From a virus, in IMG/VR virus record IMGVR_UViG_3300013103_000032, positions 1-35,412 of that record: a stretch of DNA of 35,412 bases. One strand, given 5' to 3'. Below are positions 16,695 through 25,702 of the stretch, in pieces. Position 1 is the stretch's first letter, and each line of letters starts with the position of its first letter. Made by a program: the position numbers and the translations under genes. The notes under the pieces are model-generated. The model did not search any database, was not told the DNA's origin, and saw only the letters and a list, made by a program, of their open reading frames with translations.

Positions 16695-19042
16695 TGGCGT
16701 TCTTTGAACCTAAAGGAGCTGAGAACTACGCAAGACTAGCGGCTCAAGCAGGCAATAGGTCTATTGACTACATAAGCCAATTAGGGGCAACTCTATCAAA
16801 AGGCATTACTAATCAAGCGAAGATTAATAGAGAGACTGCAAACAAAGACGCACTCTTAGCTCAGAAGAGTGGGTACACAGGTGACCCATCTGAAGAGTCT
16901 AAGAAGATAAGTGACAAAATTGGCATGCTCGCTAAGAGGGGACAAGAACAGTACCCAAATGCAAAGAACCCTTACGGACAGGAAATAGACGCTCTAACAA
17001 GTCAATTGCAAAGTATTGACACTCAAGGGCGTAAAGACTATGCAGGCGTTCTTGCAGGCGGAGATCAAGCTACTCAAGAGAAGATGATCGCCCTTGACAG
17101 ACAAGCAAAGATGGCCGGGAGAGCGGATCAACTATTCAACTGGAAAGTACAGGACAGGGACAAAGCACTTCTTAAAGAGAAAGGTCTCGAACATATAAGC
17201 AACCAGGACGTGAACACGGCATGGGGAGCTCTTGGAGACAAGATCAACGCAGGAATCTTAGCAGATGAGAAGCAGCAGAAAAAGGATGGGACATATATAG
17301 ACCCTACGAAGTATGCAAATGCAGACCTATATAACGAGGCCATAAAAGAGCGTGGAGATAACGACCAGTTTGACTCTCTAGCGAACGAGAAATTGAACAA
17401 TCTTGGACAGATGGAGATGAGTAAAGCAGATCGGGCAACTAGATCAGCAGAACTTACAGCCCAACTTGCGAAGTATGGTATAACAGGAAAAGAAGCTCGT
17501 ACGGAAGTGGAAGCCTTGATGGGAACAGGCGTGAAGTCTGGGAAGTTGACAGATGTTCAGAAGAAACAGTATGACATATCTCTAAAGAAGATTAAGAACC
17601 TTAGAGAAGATAAGGATCTTAAATCAGGAATAAAGACTAATAAAGCTGGTGGCAAGTATATGAGTACAAAAGGAGGCGACAAAGCTCTTTTAGATGTACA
17701 AACTAAACTATCTAAGGCAGGGTATGAAAGCTCTGTAATAGGTACGGACTACGGATATAACCAACTTCTTGACGCGGATATTCAATTCAAGGATAAAGAA
17801 GGTAAGGTACATACGACAACAACTAAACAGGCATTGCAAGCAGGGTGGATAACATCTGACGCAGTTATATCAATCGTGGATGCAAATGCAGAGTGGACAC
17901 TTGGAGATGACAAGGACGAAATAAGGGGAACAGCACTTAAACACCTTGCAAATAAGATTGATCCTAAGAAGTATAGTGGGAATAACCTTAAAGCAAAGTT
18001 GGCAAAGAACTCTGAATGGGAACAAGCAGAACTTTCTAAATTAAGTGCAAGTCTTGGAGGAACGAAGGAAGGTAGATCTCAGAATGAGGTTGTGCAAACT
18101 TTGTATGACGAGATTCGTAATGGTGGAAAGAAGAAAGAGACTCCTGGAAAGGATGTCTCTGGTAAAACAGGAGGGACAGACCCTTATGCAACTCCAAAAG
18201 AAGCAACTGCAGACGATCTTATGAAAAGTCTTACAGATAGAGCGAATGCTCCTATCGGACAGGGAATTGCAGCAGACAATTATGCAGCACTTACTCCTGA
18301 CGTAACTGAAGCAAGTGTGAATGCAGACCCTCTTGCAGCTCTGAAAGAGCAAGTGAAGCAGGAGGCACCTTCTAGTGCTCCCTTAAAAGTGGATGCAGAG
18401 ATAGCTGTAATGGATAAGTTAGGTATTGACCCGGATGACGTAAAGCCTATTGAAGTACTGAGGGCTATTGAGGAGTATTCAAAGACTAGTGCCCGTGGAC
18501 TGCTTCCTACTGACTTAGAGGCTGCGAGGAAGTACTACGAAGGACAGTACGGTCCTGGGCAGTTATTTCTTGACGCAGGTACTCAGGGGATTAAAGGTGT
18601 CTTATCGGCTACTGGTGAAGGACTCACAGCGTTAGCTGACGAAGCTGTTAGACTTCCTGTAAATGTAGCTAGAGGATTTACAGGTGGCTCTGTTCTTGAT
18701 AACCCTCTGCAGACCTCTGTAGGTGGACTTAAAGAGTCGTTAGCAACTAGTAAACAGGAAGCAGCACAGGAGCTGGGAAGATTATCAGGAGAGAATCCTG
18801 AGGAACTTGCAACAGCTATGGAGATAGCATCAATTGCCATCCCTGGCGGAGTTGTAGGCCTGGCTAAACTACTAAAACCTCTAGGTCTTAGGAAGTCTAG
18901 AGAGACTCTTTTGGAGCTTTCAAAGGTAATTCGTAATGGGAAGGTTGACCCTGCAGCCCTTCAGAGCTGGACAACTAAGGTAAGGAGAACATCAGGTACT
19001 AAACACTATCGACCTAAACCTAGTGGAAAGTACAGCTTCTAA
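16694..19042 (+). CDS. Large internal virion / ejection-type protein, 782 aa
   Basis: A long, helical, Lys/Glu/Gln-rich protein. Residues 1-~480 are charged helices with coiled-coil potential. Residues ~500-600 form a Pro/Ala-rich linker. Residues ~630-750 contain amphipathic or moderately hydrophobic segments (GIKGVLSATGEGLTALADEAVRLPV, AMEIASIAIPGGVVGLAKLLKPLG) that could interact with a membrane. The basic C-terminus is TKVRRTSGTKHYRPKPSGKYSF. Position between the small Gly-rich protein and the vRNAP-like gene matches the place of N4 internal/ejection proteins. No catalytic motif was seen. Start by TAATG coupling. Confidence 0.6.
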   Translation: MAFFEPKGAENYARLAAQAGNRSIDYISQLGATLSKGITNQAKINRETANKDALLAQKSGYTGDPSEESKKISDKIGMLAKRGQEQYPNAKNPYGQEIDALTSQLQSIDTQGRKDYAGVLAGGDQATQEKMIALDRQAKMAGRADQLFNWKVQDRDKALLKEKGLEHISNQDVNTAWGALGDKINAGILADEKQQKKDGTYIDPTKYANADLYNEAIKERGDNDQFDSLANEKLNNLGQMEMSKADRATRSAELTAQLAKYGITGKEARTEVEALMGTGVKSGKLTDVQKKQYDISLKKIKNLREDKDLKSGIKTNKAGGKYMSTKGGDKALLDVQTKLSKAGYESSVIGTDYGYNQLLDADIQFKDKEGKVHTTTTKQALQAGWITSDAVISIVDANAEWTLGDDKDEIRGTALKHLANKIDPKKYSGNNLKAKLAKNSEWEQAELSKLSASLGGTKEGRSQNEVVQTLYDEIRNGGKKKETPGKDVSGKTGGTDPYATPKEATADDLMKSLTDRANAPIGQGIAADNYAALTPDVTEASVNADPLAALKEQVKQEAPSSAPLKVDAEIAVMDKLGIDPDDVKPIEVLRAIEEYSKTSARGLLPTDLEAARKYYEGQYGPGQLFLDAGTQGIKGVLSATGEGLTALADEAVRLPVNVARGFTGGSVLDNPLQTSVGGLKESLATSKQEAAQELGRLSGENPEELATAMEIASIAIPGGVVGLAKLLKPLGLRKSRETLLELSKVIRNGKVDPAALQSWTTKVRRTSGTKHYRPKPSGKYSF

Positions 19043-19054
19043 ACTAAGCAAACC

Positions 19055-19076
19055 TTAACCATAACTTGGGTAATAT
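19055..19076 (+). promoter_or_regulatory. Promoter-like element TTAACC-N10-TAATAT
   Basis: TTAACC at 19,055-19,060, a 10-base spacer ending in GGG, and TAATAT at 19,071-19,076, in the 66-bp gap before the giant vRNAP-like gene. It is the most divergent member of the shared element. A TATAGTTTATAAACTATA inverted repeat lies just after it (19,073-19,090). Confidence 0.4.
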
Positions 19077-19108
19077 AGTTTATAAACTATATTTCCTAAG
19101 GAAGATGA

Positions 19109-22100
19109 ATGAATTACAAAGACTTATTGCGAGAGATTGACACAGGTGTTTCACAAAGCCAGGATCAAAGTGGCGGATACCAAATGTCTGGAGGGCTTCT
19201 AACTAAAGAGGACCGACTTGAACAAAGAACTAAAGAAAAACAAGCACGACTCGGTGCACAAGAAGCAAACACATTAACAGGTGCACAACTACAACAAGAA
19301 TTAAGTGACGCCGTAAATAAACAGGTGTATACAAGATCTGACGGATCTCAATTCCAATACGACTTTCAATCAACGAATGCAGATGGAACTTATAAAGACA
19401 CAAGCAAAGAAATTGAATACACAGGTGACGGAAGTAAGTACAAAACAAGAGACCTATATATAGATGACACCCTTCAAGGGAACATGAAACTAGGTCTTGC
19501 ACGAAGTGATCAAGAAGGGTATAAAGGAAGGTATGACAAGAATATTCATCCTTCTTGGGGTCTTGCAGACAATCAAGAACTAGCAGGATCAAGAGGAGTA
19601 ACTCCAGAAGACGGAGCACTTCTTAACGTAACACTGCCTTATGGAGCAGCAACTAAGTTTGAACAACTTGTGCATACAAACAAAGGCCAAATAGAGAACA
19701 GAGCAGCAGGACAGACATGGGACGAGATTGATGCCGTTAGGCCTCAATATGGGAGTGGTGTAAGTGAGTACACAACTCCAAACGCACCTATATGGAATAT
19801 AGACTCTCAACAATCAACAGAACCTTTACCAGCAGACACATACATGCCTGGGAGACTAGGACTAGACACAACAGACCCAGAAATAGCGAAGTACCTAGTG
19901 TCAAATGAAAGTAGAGCGGCTGACAGCAGTCGTGCAATGAATGTTGTTAAGGCCGCAGGCGTAATGGCGAGTACGTATGCCTTGAATGCAGCAGCATTTG
20001 TGGCAAATATAGGTAGCGAGGACATGGGTAATACTGTGTTTGGTACAGCCAAAGAACGTAGAGAGGGTGTCGAAGAATATTTCGGATATGACGCTAGTCA
20101 CAGTAAGGAACAGATGGACATGATCGAGAAGATCGCTCTTGAGAATATGTCACAGGAAATTGTGGAAGAAGAGAAGGGCTGGTTCGATAAGTATATAGAG
20201 GAGGAAGGGTCTGAAGGCATACAAGCCTTTAACAGACTTATATCAAATCTAGATGGCGATGAAGCTATGCAAATTATTCAGAAGTCTATTGAGACTCCTG
20301 AGACAGCAGTGGAATTCTATGGCGTTATTCTAGGAGAAGTCTTAGTAGGAAAAGGAGCAGGATTACTTACAAAAGCAGGGCGAGCACAGCGTAAGTTAGG
20401 TAAAATGCGTAAGGTAGATAACCTAGACCCTAAGAAGATTGAAGCCTTTGAAAAAGTACAAGGACTTACAAACTTCAACAAGGCAGCTCTAAAAGTAGCG
20501 CAGAACTCACCGTTAGTGGCGATAGCAACAGGTATGAGTGTAGAGCAAGAAGAAGAGTTCTTTGAGAAGTACGATCGAAGATGGACAAATACAGAAATGG
20601 CAGGATCAGTATTATTAAATACTGTGAACTATAAGCTAGAGAAGTTTACAGATGTACAACTGGCAAAAGGTCTACCAGTATTGCAGAGTGCAATCTCTAA
20701 AGGTATAGCACAGTTGCCTAAGAGTATGCAAGCAGCCGCAGCGAAGAGTATGATCTTGCAATTGACGGGAAGAGTAGCACAAGTAGCAGGTGGAGCTGTT
20801 GTGGTCGAGCCTATGCAAGAGGGTATTCAAGGCCTTATGGAGGAATTGAACAAGTATAACCTTATAGGAGAGGACTCTCAAGATCTTACGAAGGAAGAGC
20901 AGGGAGACATTGCGAAGAATGTAGCAACTGGAATGTTGGCAGCACCGGGGTCAGCAGTCGTTATGCAAGCACCTTCGGCAGCCAAGTATGGGCTTGGAGC
21001 AACTCTTGTAGCGGCAGGAAAGCAAGTAGACAAGAGTATAGCGAAGAATAAAGCGACTAAGGATGCAAAGATCGAGGCAGCAGACCTAAAGAGCAGAGAA
21101 GAAGGTCTACAAGACGTAGAACTTGGACAGGCCTTTGAAACTCCTACAGAAGAGACAATCGTAGAGAACGAAGATGGAACGAAGTCTAGTAAACAATTAT
21201 TCAAGAGTGCACAAGAAATCCAAAGCGAGAGTAAAGACAAGGCAGAGTATCAAGTAAAACTTGAGCAGAATAAGCAAGACGTAATAGGAAGTATATTCAA
21301 CCTTAATGAAGTGGACAAAGGGCAGTTATCTAGAGAAGGGGAAGCTCTTAAGAAGTCTGACTCTAAAGCCTTTGAAGCAAGAATGGAGCAAGTAGAGTCT
21401 TGGATGGGAGAGTACGCAAGTGCATTCACAGACAAGGACGGAGTTGTGAAAAGTGCAACTGTTCAGAGAGAGTTGGATACTGTAGAGAGCGCCATTCAGA
21501 GTGTTCGAGACCAGGACCTATTAGCAAGACAAGAAGCCTACGAGGAGATCGAGAGAGAAGACAGAACAAAGGCAGAGACAGACATCGTTAAAGAATTTGC
21601 AGAGAAGCAGGAACCTCTTAAGGACATGTCTGTAGAAGAAAGAACAGAGAGTATCTTTGTACAACTGCAAGCAGCAGAGGGTCTTGTAGATGACAAAGTA
21701 GAGGCGAAAGAGATCTCACCAGAAAGAATAAAAGACCTAAGACATATAGCGAAGAAATCTGCAGAGCATATGGAAACATTAGGAATGAGTGGATCAGCAA
21801 GAGATGTGTTCAGTCCAGATCCTTCTATTCTTAAGGCAAGAGCAAAGTCGGAGAAGAGTACAGACAAGAAGTCAACTAATGTGGATAAACTATCTGTAGC
21901 ATCCTCGTCTGTTAAGAAGTTTATGGACAACAGTATCGAAGGAGCAAAGGAACTTATATCTTCTGTGAATTATCTGTCTAACGACACTCAACTAGAGCAT
22001 AGAGTTATTAAGAAATTAACAGAGGGTGAAGATAGTAAGGTATTTAACAAGACAGCGAAAGCTATTAGTAAAGTATTAGCAAACCCTAGTGAGGAAATGG

Positions 22101-25100
22101 CACATAAACTTAACAGAGTCTTTAGTGAGGCAGGTATAGACCAAGGACAGGCATATGTTCTAGCAAGCACAATGTTGGGAACAATTAACTCAGCCGTTAA
22201 TGCAGATACAGGACAACGAAGAACTGTGGCCCTTGAGGACCCTGGCATGAAAAAGGAAGAATACCTAGCAAGTAAAACTAACGCAGTTATGCAGGGTGGT
22301 AAAGACTATTACACAAGTCAAGGCCTTACATCGAAGGGTAAACCTGCGGCAGTAGCTGCGGAGTACATGAAGGCAGGAGACTTAGGACTACATATCCTTA
22401 AAGAAGCTGGACTAGTGGAAGAGACAGACTCAATGATGTACACTCTTCTAAGTGATAGAGTAATAGCGGCTGGTGGGAATGGCATGAAGAGACTAGGTCA
22501 AGACGGTAGGGGACTTTCTTTTAAGGGGAAGAGAACAACAAAATCTACTGATGACTCAAGCGCAAGACTACTAATGGAAGATAAAGGCCTTAAGATAGTA
22601 GATACAGAGAGTATGTTCGATGTGAACAACCCTCAACGTAAGGAAGTATTCTCTTACTCAAGTGACATAGGAGATATATTCAGTAGATTTAATAGACTAT
22701 TACTACCTAGTAATGTAGAACTACCTAGAATATCTAATGACGCAAACATAGTGGAGATAGCCAGTGTTGTTGTAGACAATAGAGTAGTGCCTTATAGAGG
22801 AACAGTAGAACTTATTGAAGAGGCAAGTGATGTGCCTGCAGCAATAACAGGCGAAGCTGTTGAGATCTTAACAAAGATCAAGACTATAAGAGATACTAAG
22901 TTCAAAGGAAACCTAGACAAGATGCTTATGCAGGAAGAGCATGCATGGGTGAAAGGTTATTTAGGTGTTGAAGAGTATGACACGAAAGCAGCCTTACTTA
23001 GTGAGAATGAGCGAGGAGTAACCACTTCAAGAATGAGAGACCTAAACGGGATCTTAGACAACTTAGACACTCTTACAGGAGACCTGTTCTATGACTATCA
23101 AATAGATGTTAATCAGAGAATAACAGCCAGACAAGTAATCATGAATTACCAAGGCAATAGCAGTCTTGTTCGGCAGATAATGGGTTCAGCGAAAGAGTAC
23201 TCTATCAACGTGTATGAGAAAGATGGTCAGACAATTACACCTATTATGGACGAGACATTAAATGACCTTCTAGACAATCTAGGGATCGCTAAGACACCTG
23301 AAGACTATAAGGTTATGAAAGAACAAATCCTATCAGGGACTCTAGAAGGGGATAACCTTATAGGGAGATTGAGAAGAATTTACGCAGACTATAGTGGAGA
23401 AAAGTTACCTCAAGCCCTTCACTTCCTTATGGGACCTAAAGGAACTAATCCTGAGATCAAGAAATTCAAGGGACAAATCCCTAAGCTTTTAAAACTTATG
23501 AGTGCTCTTGATACCTTAGGTAAGGTAGAGAGTAATAAAGTGAATACACATTTCCTAGTAGAGAGTGATGCGTCAGCGTCAGGTGTATTCAATGTACTAT
23601 CAGATATTGTTGGACGTAACCCTGTAGAGGGTAAGAAGATGTTAAGACAATTAGGCGTTCAAGTGAAGGGAAGTGGGCCCATAACGGCGGACGAGCTAAC
23701 AGATGCCTATAATATGTTACGTATAGCAGCAGATGGCGTCTTAAGTAAGGCAACTAAGTCAATACAAGAAAACTCATCGGACGAGGGTGAACTTAATACC
23801 CTTTTGAAGGAACTAGATGAATTAGGGATAGATGCAAGAGATCTTGCAAAATACCCAGTTATGACTTGGTTCTATTCAGCAGGAGCGAGTAGTATTACAG
23901 ACGACCTTGTGAAGAAACTTACAGAGGCCGTAGTGAGAAAAGCAGTATTAGGAGATAGAAAAGCTCTTGACCACCTTGGACGTATTATCAAGAAAGACAA
24001 TATAGAGATCACAGATGTGGTAAAGATAGAGCCCGGGAGTCCTGAACACTTATTAATCATAAAAGAGTACAGTGAACTTGGAAATATGTATACATCGAGT
24101 CTTGATAAGGCCTTTCCTGGCGTGTCAGCTTATAAAGAAGACATGGCACGTATCTTTAAGGAGACTGTAGACCATGCGAATGTAAACGGAAAAGATTACT
24201 TCAGAGGAATTGTGAAATCAGCAACAAGAGCGTACCACGAATCAAACGAGGACAAGAATAAGTATGGACTAGAAGGGACAACGAGTCTATATAAGATGAA
24301 CCAACAACAATTGGATATGTCTAGTGAAGAATTAGTGAATGCGGATCTCTTAGACTCAAATGACGACGGCAAAGGCTTTAGAGCAACTAGTGTAGCCTTA
24401 CCTAACATCACATCAATAATGGCTCTTCTAGCACAGAACCGGGATTTCGGTCAGTTGAGTATAGGTATGCAGGCAATCCTGGACAAGATGGGTATGGACG
24501 TTGAGACATTCTTAATGGTGCACGATGCATATTACACAACAGCTGAACAAGCGTTGATAGCAGCAACGGCAATTCATGAAAGTATCCCTGAAATGGCTCG
24601 TAAAGGAGACTTCACAGAGATGCTAATCTGGGGTATGTCTAGAGCAATTCATGAAATGGAGCAAGATCTAAGTAACTTTAAAGAAGGTACGGAAGAGAGA
24701 AGATCGTTAGAGATAGGGATCAAGGACCTAGCAGAGGCAAGAAACAAGGAGAAAGCTCAGAACGACATCTATATAGCAGAGAAAGTAAAGATCCTTAAAG
24801 GGTCTACTACGAAGCTATTTGGAGTGAGAGACATAGAGAAGATTAAGACAGGAAGTGAGGCGAGTGTAGAGTCTACACAGGAGCAGGAAGCAGAGAAGCC
24901 TGTAAAGAAAGAAACACCAAAGGAAACAAAGAAGAAAGAACCTTCTAAAGAAGAGAGTGCATTGGCACAGTTCAAGAAGGACAAGAACGTAATGAACTTC
25001 CTAGCGAATATGGACTCTAGTATACAGGAAGACGTAGAAGCACAGGACATTACATTCCACTTTGGAGCAGAGGGAAGACCTGAGACACCCTACGAAGATA

Positions 25101-25702
25101 CTAAGACGTTCATGCAGGGAAATGTAGTGTATATGGGAAGCAAGGCAGAGGCAGGTGTGAATGAATTGAAGAATACACAACACACAGCAGAGACTCTTCT
25201 AGACCTTATAGGGCATGAAGTAGAGCATATAGCAACTATAGACTACCTAACTTCTAAAGAAGGGAAGAACTCAAAAGAGTACAAACTATTAGAGAAATTA
25301 CTAAGTAATGTAGACAAGTGGCAAGTTACACCTAGTTCGAGATTAGGAATGATCATGAATGAGCCTAGTACAGATCGACAAATCAAAGAACTTGTAGCCG
25401 TGTATAATGGAGAGGCAAGTGAGAGAGTACGACTTATAAAAGATCTAGAGAATGCAGCTGGAACAAGTGTATCAAGTAGGATAGTGAAAAGCATAGAGTC
25501 TCTTATTAGGAATATACATGCCATGATTGGCAGAGGTAATGTAGACTTTAATGAGTTGAGTACAGACAGTGTGGTAGCGTCTCTAGAGACTATCTCAAGA
25601 GATGCAAGAGTGCATAAGGCCTTAAGTTCAACAAGCACTAAGGCAAATAATGTTATACTATCTAAAGAAGATATAAAGAATATAAACAAAAGGTGTAAAT
25701 AG
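19109..25702 (+). CDS. Virion RNA polymerase (N4 vRNAP-like), amber-terminated N-terminal/catalytic part
   Basis: A 2,197-aa protein with motifs of T7/N4 single-subunit RNA polymerases in the right order. Motif A is ESDASASG, with D1487 as metal ligand. Motif B is R1577-x3-K1581-x7-Y1589 (KYPVMTWFY, close to T7's KRSVMTLAY). Motif C is VHDAYYT, with H1805-D1806. A degenerate DxxGR-like DVNQR lies at 1333-1337 after FYDYQI. Residues 1-~1000 are a long, largely helical region. After the polymerase, a Lys/Glu-rich linker (~1925-1965) leads to a domain with the zinc-protease-type motif H2036-E-V-E-H2040. In N4 the vRNAP (~3,500 aa) is packaged in the virion, injected with the DNA and transcribes early genes from hairpin promoters. 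Here the frame ends in TAG and continues in the same frame as the next gene; together they would make about 3,157 residues plus any residue at the TAG. Confidence 0.85.
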   Translation: MNYKDLLREIDTGVSQSQDQSGGYQMSGGLLTKEDRLEQRTKEKQARLGAQEANTLTGAQLQQELSDAVNKQVYTRSDGSQFQYDFQSTNADGTYKDTSKEIEYTGDGSKYKTRDLYIDDTLQGNMKLGLARSDQEGYKGRYDKNIHPSWGLADNQELAGSRGVTPEDGALLNVTLPYGAATKFEQLVHTNKGQIENRAAGQTWDEIDAVRPQYGSGVSEYTTPNAPIWNIDSQQSTEPLPADTYMPGRLGLDTTDPEIAKYLVSNESRAADSSRAMNVVKAAGVMASTYALNAAAFVANIGSEDMGNTVFGTAKERREGVEEYFGYDASHSKEQMDMIEKIALENMSQEIVEEEKGWFDKYIEEEGSEGIQAFNRLISNLDGDEAMQIIQKSIETPETAVEFYGVILGEVLVGKGAGLLTKAGRAQRKLGKMRKVDNLDPKKIEAFEKVQGLTNFNKAALKVAQNSPLVAIATGMSVEQEEEFFEKYDRRWTNTEMAGSVLLNTVNYKLEKFTDVQLAKGLPVLQSAISKGIAQLPKSMQAAAAKSMILQLTGRVAQVAGGAVVVEPMQEGIQGLMEELNKYNLIGEDSQDLTKEEQGDIAKNVATGMLAAPGSAVVMQAPSAAKYGLGATLVAAGKQVDKSIAKNKATKDAKIEAADLKSREEGLQDVELGQAFETPTEETIVENEDGTKSSKQLFKSAQEIQSESKDKAEYQVKLEQNKQDVIGSIFNLNEVDKGQLSREGEALKKSDSKAFEARMEQVESWMGEYASAFTDKDGVVKSATVQRELDTVESAIQSVRDQDLLARQEAYEEIEREDRTKAETDIVKEFAEKQEPLKDMSVEERTESIFVQLQAAEGLVDDKVEAKEISPERIKDLRHIAKKSAEHMETLGMSGSARDVFSPDPSILKARAKSEKSTDKKSTNVDKLSVASSSVKKFMDNSIEGAKELISSVNYLSNDTQLEHRVIKKLTEGEDSKVFNKTAKAISKVLANPSEEMAHKLNRVFSEAGIDQGQAYVLASTMLGTINSAVNADTGQRRTVALEDPGMKKEEYLASKTNAVMQGGKDYYTSQGLTSKGKPAAVAAEYMKAGDLGLHILKEAGLVEETDSMMYTLLSDRVIAAGGNGMKRLGQDGRGLSFKGKRTTKSTDDSSARLLMEDKGLKIVDTESMFDVNNPQRKEVFSYSSDIGDIFSRFNRLLLPSNVELPRISNDANIVEIASVVVDNRVVPYRGTVELIEEASDVPAAITGEAVEILTKIKTIRDTKFKGNLDKMLMQEEHAWVKGYLGVEEYDTKAALLSENERGVTTSRMRDLNGILDNLDTLTGDLFYDYQIDVNQRITARQVIMNYQGNSSLVRQIMGSAKEYSINVYEKDGQTITPIMDETLNDLLDNLGIAKTPEDYKVMKEQILSGTLEGDNLIGRLRRIYADYSGEKLPQALHFLMGPKGTNPEIKKFKGQIPKLLKLMSALDTLGKVESNKVNTHFLVESDASASGVFNVLSDIVGRNPVEGKKMLRQLGVQVKGSGPITADELTDAYNMLRIAADGVLSKATKSIQENSSDEGELNTLLKELDELGIDARDLAKYPVMTWFYSAGASSITDDLVKKLTEAVVRKAVLGDRKALDHLGRIIKKDNIEITDVVKIEPGSPEHLLIIKEYSELGNMYTSSLDKAFPGVSAYKEDMARIFKETVDHANVNGKDYFRGIVKSATRAYHESNEDKNKYGLEGTTSLYKMNQQQLDMSSEELVNADLLDSNDDGKGFRATSVALPNITSIMALLAQNRDFGQLSIGMQAILDKMGMDVETFLMVHDAYYTTAEQALIAATAIHESIPEMARKGDFTEMLIWGMSRAIHEMEQDLSNFKEGTEERRSLEIGIKDLAEARNKEKAQNDIYIAEKVKILKGSTTKLFGVRDIEKIKTGSEASVESTQEQEAEKPVKKETPKETKKKEPSKEESALAQFKKDKNVMNFLANMDSSIQEDVEAQDITFHFGAEGRPETPYEDTKTFMQGNVVYMGSKAEAGVNELKNTQHTAETLLDLIGHEVEHIATIDYLTSKEGKNSKEYKLLEKLLSNVDKWQVTPSSRLGMIMNEPSTDRQIKELVAVYNGEASERVRLIKDLENAAGTSVSSRIVKSIESLIRNIHAMIGRGNVDFNELSTDSVVASLETISRDARVHKALSSTSTKANNVILSKEDIKNINKRCK

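Noticed and set aside
25700-25702. Genome-wide recoding of TAG as a sense codon, as in some crAss-like phages
   Set aside because: Several complete genes end in TAG with nothing coding beyond, including the scaffold-like, major capsid and nrdB genes; in the first gene and the radical SAM fusion TAG is followed by TAA or by non-coding sequence. Only the vRNAP junction continues in frame.
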